From NCBI GenBank assembly GCA_016937825.1, contig JAFGVT010000003.1:1-6497 (forward strand): DNA of 6,497 nucleotides. Reading direction: 5' to 3'. Origin of the DNA: Fidelibacterota bacterium (GTDB lineage Bacteria; Fidelibacterota; Fidelibacteria; Fidelibacterales; Fidelibacteraceae). The position numbers were made by a program, and so were the translations under genes. Shown here one piece after another: positions 6,193 to 6,497 of the stretch (its first letter is position 1; each line of letters begins with the position of its first letter). Below the pieces are notes generated by a model that saw only the letters and a program-made list of their open reading frames with translations, made no database searches and was not told the origin of the DNA.

Positions 6193-6497
6193 ATGACAAT
6201 CCCTTCTTCGGATGGGTGGTTTTTCTTCAGGCGGGTCAGTGCATTTTTCGCTTCGTCATAGGTCTCGTACGCTCCGATCCGGACAAGATAGAGCGAACCC
6301 GATGATCCTTCCCGTATCTCGATCTCTACGGGATACCCCGCTCCTTCAAAAAATACCTTCTTTCTCTCCGCGTTTTCCGCAAGGGAATAGGCGCCCGTCT
6401 GAATGCGAAACGCCGGCAGCGCCGCTACGACGGGTTCCGGGGTCTTGATTTCCGGTTTTTCCGATGCCGTTTCGGCGCTTGAATCCGGTTTTAAAAC
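6174..6497 (-). CDS. SPOR-domain protein, C-terminal part (cut by window edge)
   Basis: An open frame enters from the right edge and stops at TGA 6176-6174, giving 107 residues with no start inside the window. Residues 1-28 are a Pro/Glu/Lys/Ala-rich linker. Residues 29-105 are a SPOR domain: FRIQTGAYSLAENAERKK (30-47) matches the usual first strand and helix (QxGAF...NA), and YLVRIGAYETYDEAKNAL (70-87) matches the second half (yrVrvGpf...eA). SPOR domains bind peptidoglycan lacking stem peptides, so the protein is expected in the periplasm, attached to a membrane anchor, lipoprotein signal or other N-terminal module that is not visible here. Its stop overlaps the start of the propeller gene (ATGA), so the two are probably translated together. 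The domain call is solid; the full protein's role (division, envelope upkeep or secretion) cannot be judged. Confidence 0.88.
   Translation of the reverse strand, partial: VLKPDSSAETASEKPEIKTPEPVVAALPAFRIQTGAYSLAENAERKKVFFEGAGYPVEIEIREGSSGSLYLVRIGAYETYDEAKNALTRLKKNHPSEEGIVIKVEKK

Overview
The window is one block of five co-oriented genes on the minus strand, read from the right end to the left. In transcription order they are: the 3' end of a SPOR-domain protein gene (6174-6497, cut by the right edge), a large secreted beta-propeller protein gene (3826-6177), alaS (1035-3656), a DUF998-type membrane protein gene (354-995), and the 5' end of a DUF1295-type membrane protein gene (1-274, cut by the left edge). 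I see no RNA genes, insertion sequences, CRISPR array, phage genes or origin. The longest non-coding stretch is 169 bases (3657-3825).

The sequence suggests a bacterium of the Fibrobacterota-Chlorobiota-Bacteroidota (FCB) superphylum, possibly one of its less-cultured phyla (Marinimicrobia, Calditrichota and relatives). Two things point that way. First, the 783-residue propeller protein ends in a FlgD-like/type IX sorting-type C-terminal domain and has the two-propeller-plus-tail layout of PorZ. Second, the AlaRS active-site region reads like the Bacteroidota-type version (CIRVSGKHNDLEAVG, then HHTFFEMLGSWSFGDYY) rather than the Escherichia coli type. This is a family-level inference; no phylogeny could be run.

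The genes fall into two likely transcription units. The SPOR gene and the propeller gene overlap by four bases (ATGA) and are probably translationally coupled. Both products are expected outside the cytoplasm: SPOR domains bind peptidoglycan, and the propeller protein has a signal peptide. After a 169-base gap with a plausible promoter comes alaS, the housekeeping alanyl-tRNA synthetase, complete with its editing and C-Ala domains. It is followed after 37 bases by the DUF998 gene and, 79 bases further on, by the DUF1295 gene. The last two encode polytopic membrane proteins of unknown function with no obvious tie to tRNA charging.

The region looks mostly like ordinary chromosome. The points most worth a second look are the PorZ-like protein and its coupling to a SPOR protein, an A8 run in perfect -1 slippery register at their junction, and a hairpin just upstream of the DUF1295 ribosome binding site. 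I do not see a clearly new biological system.
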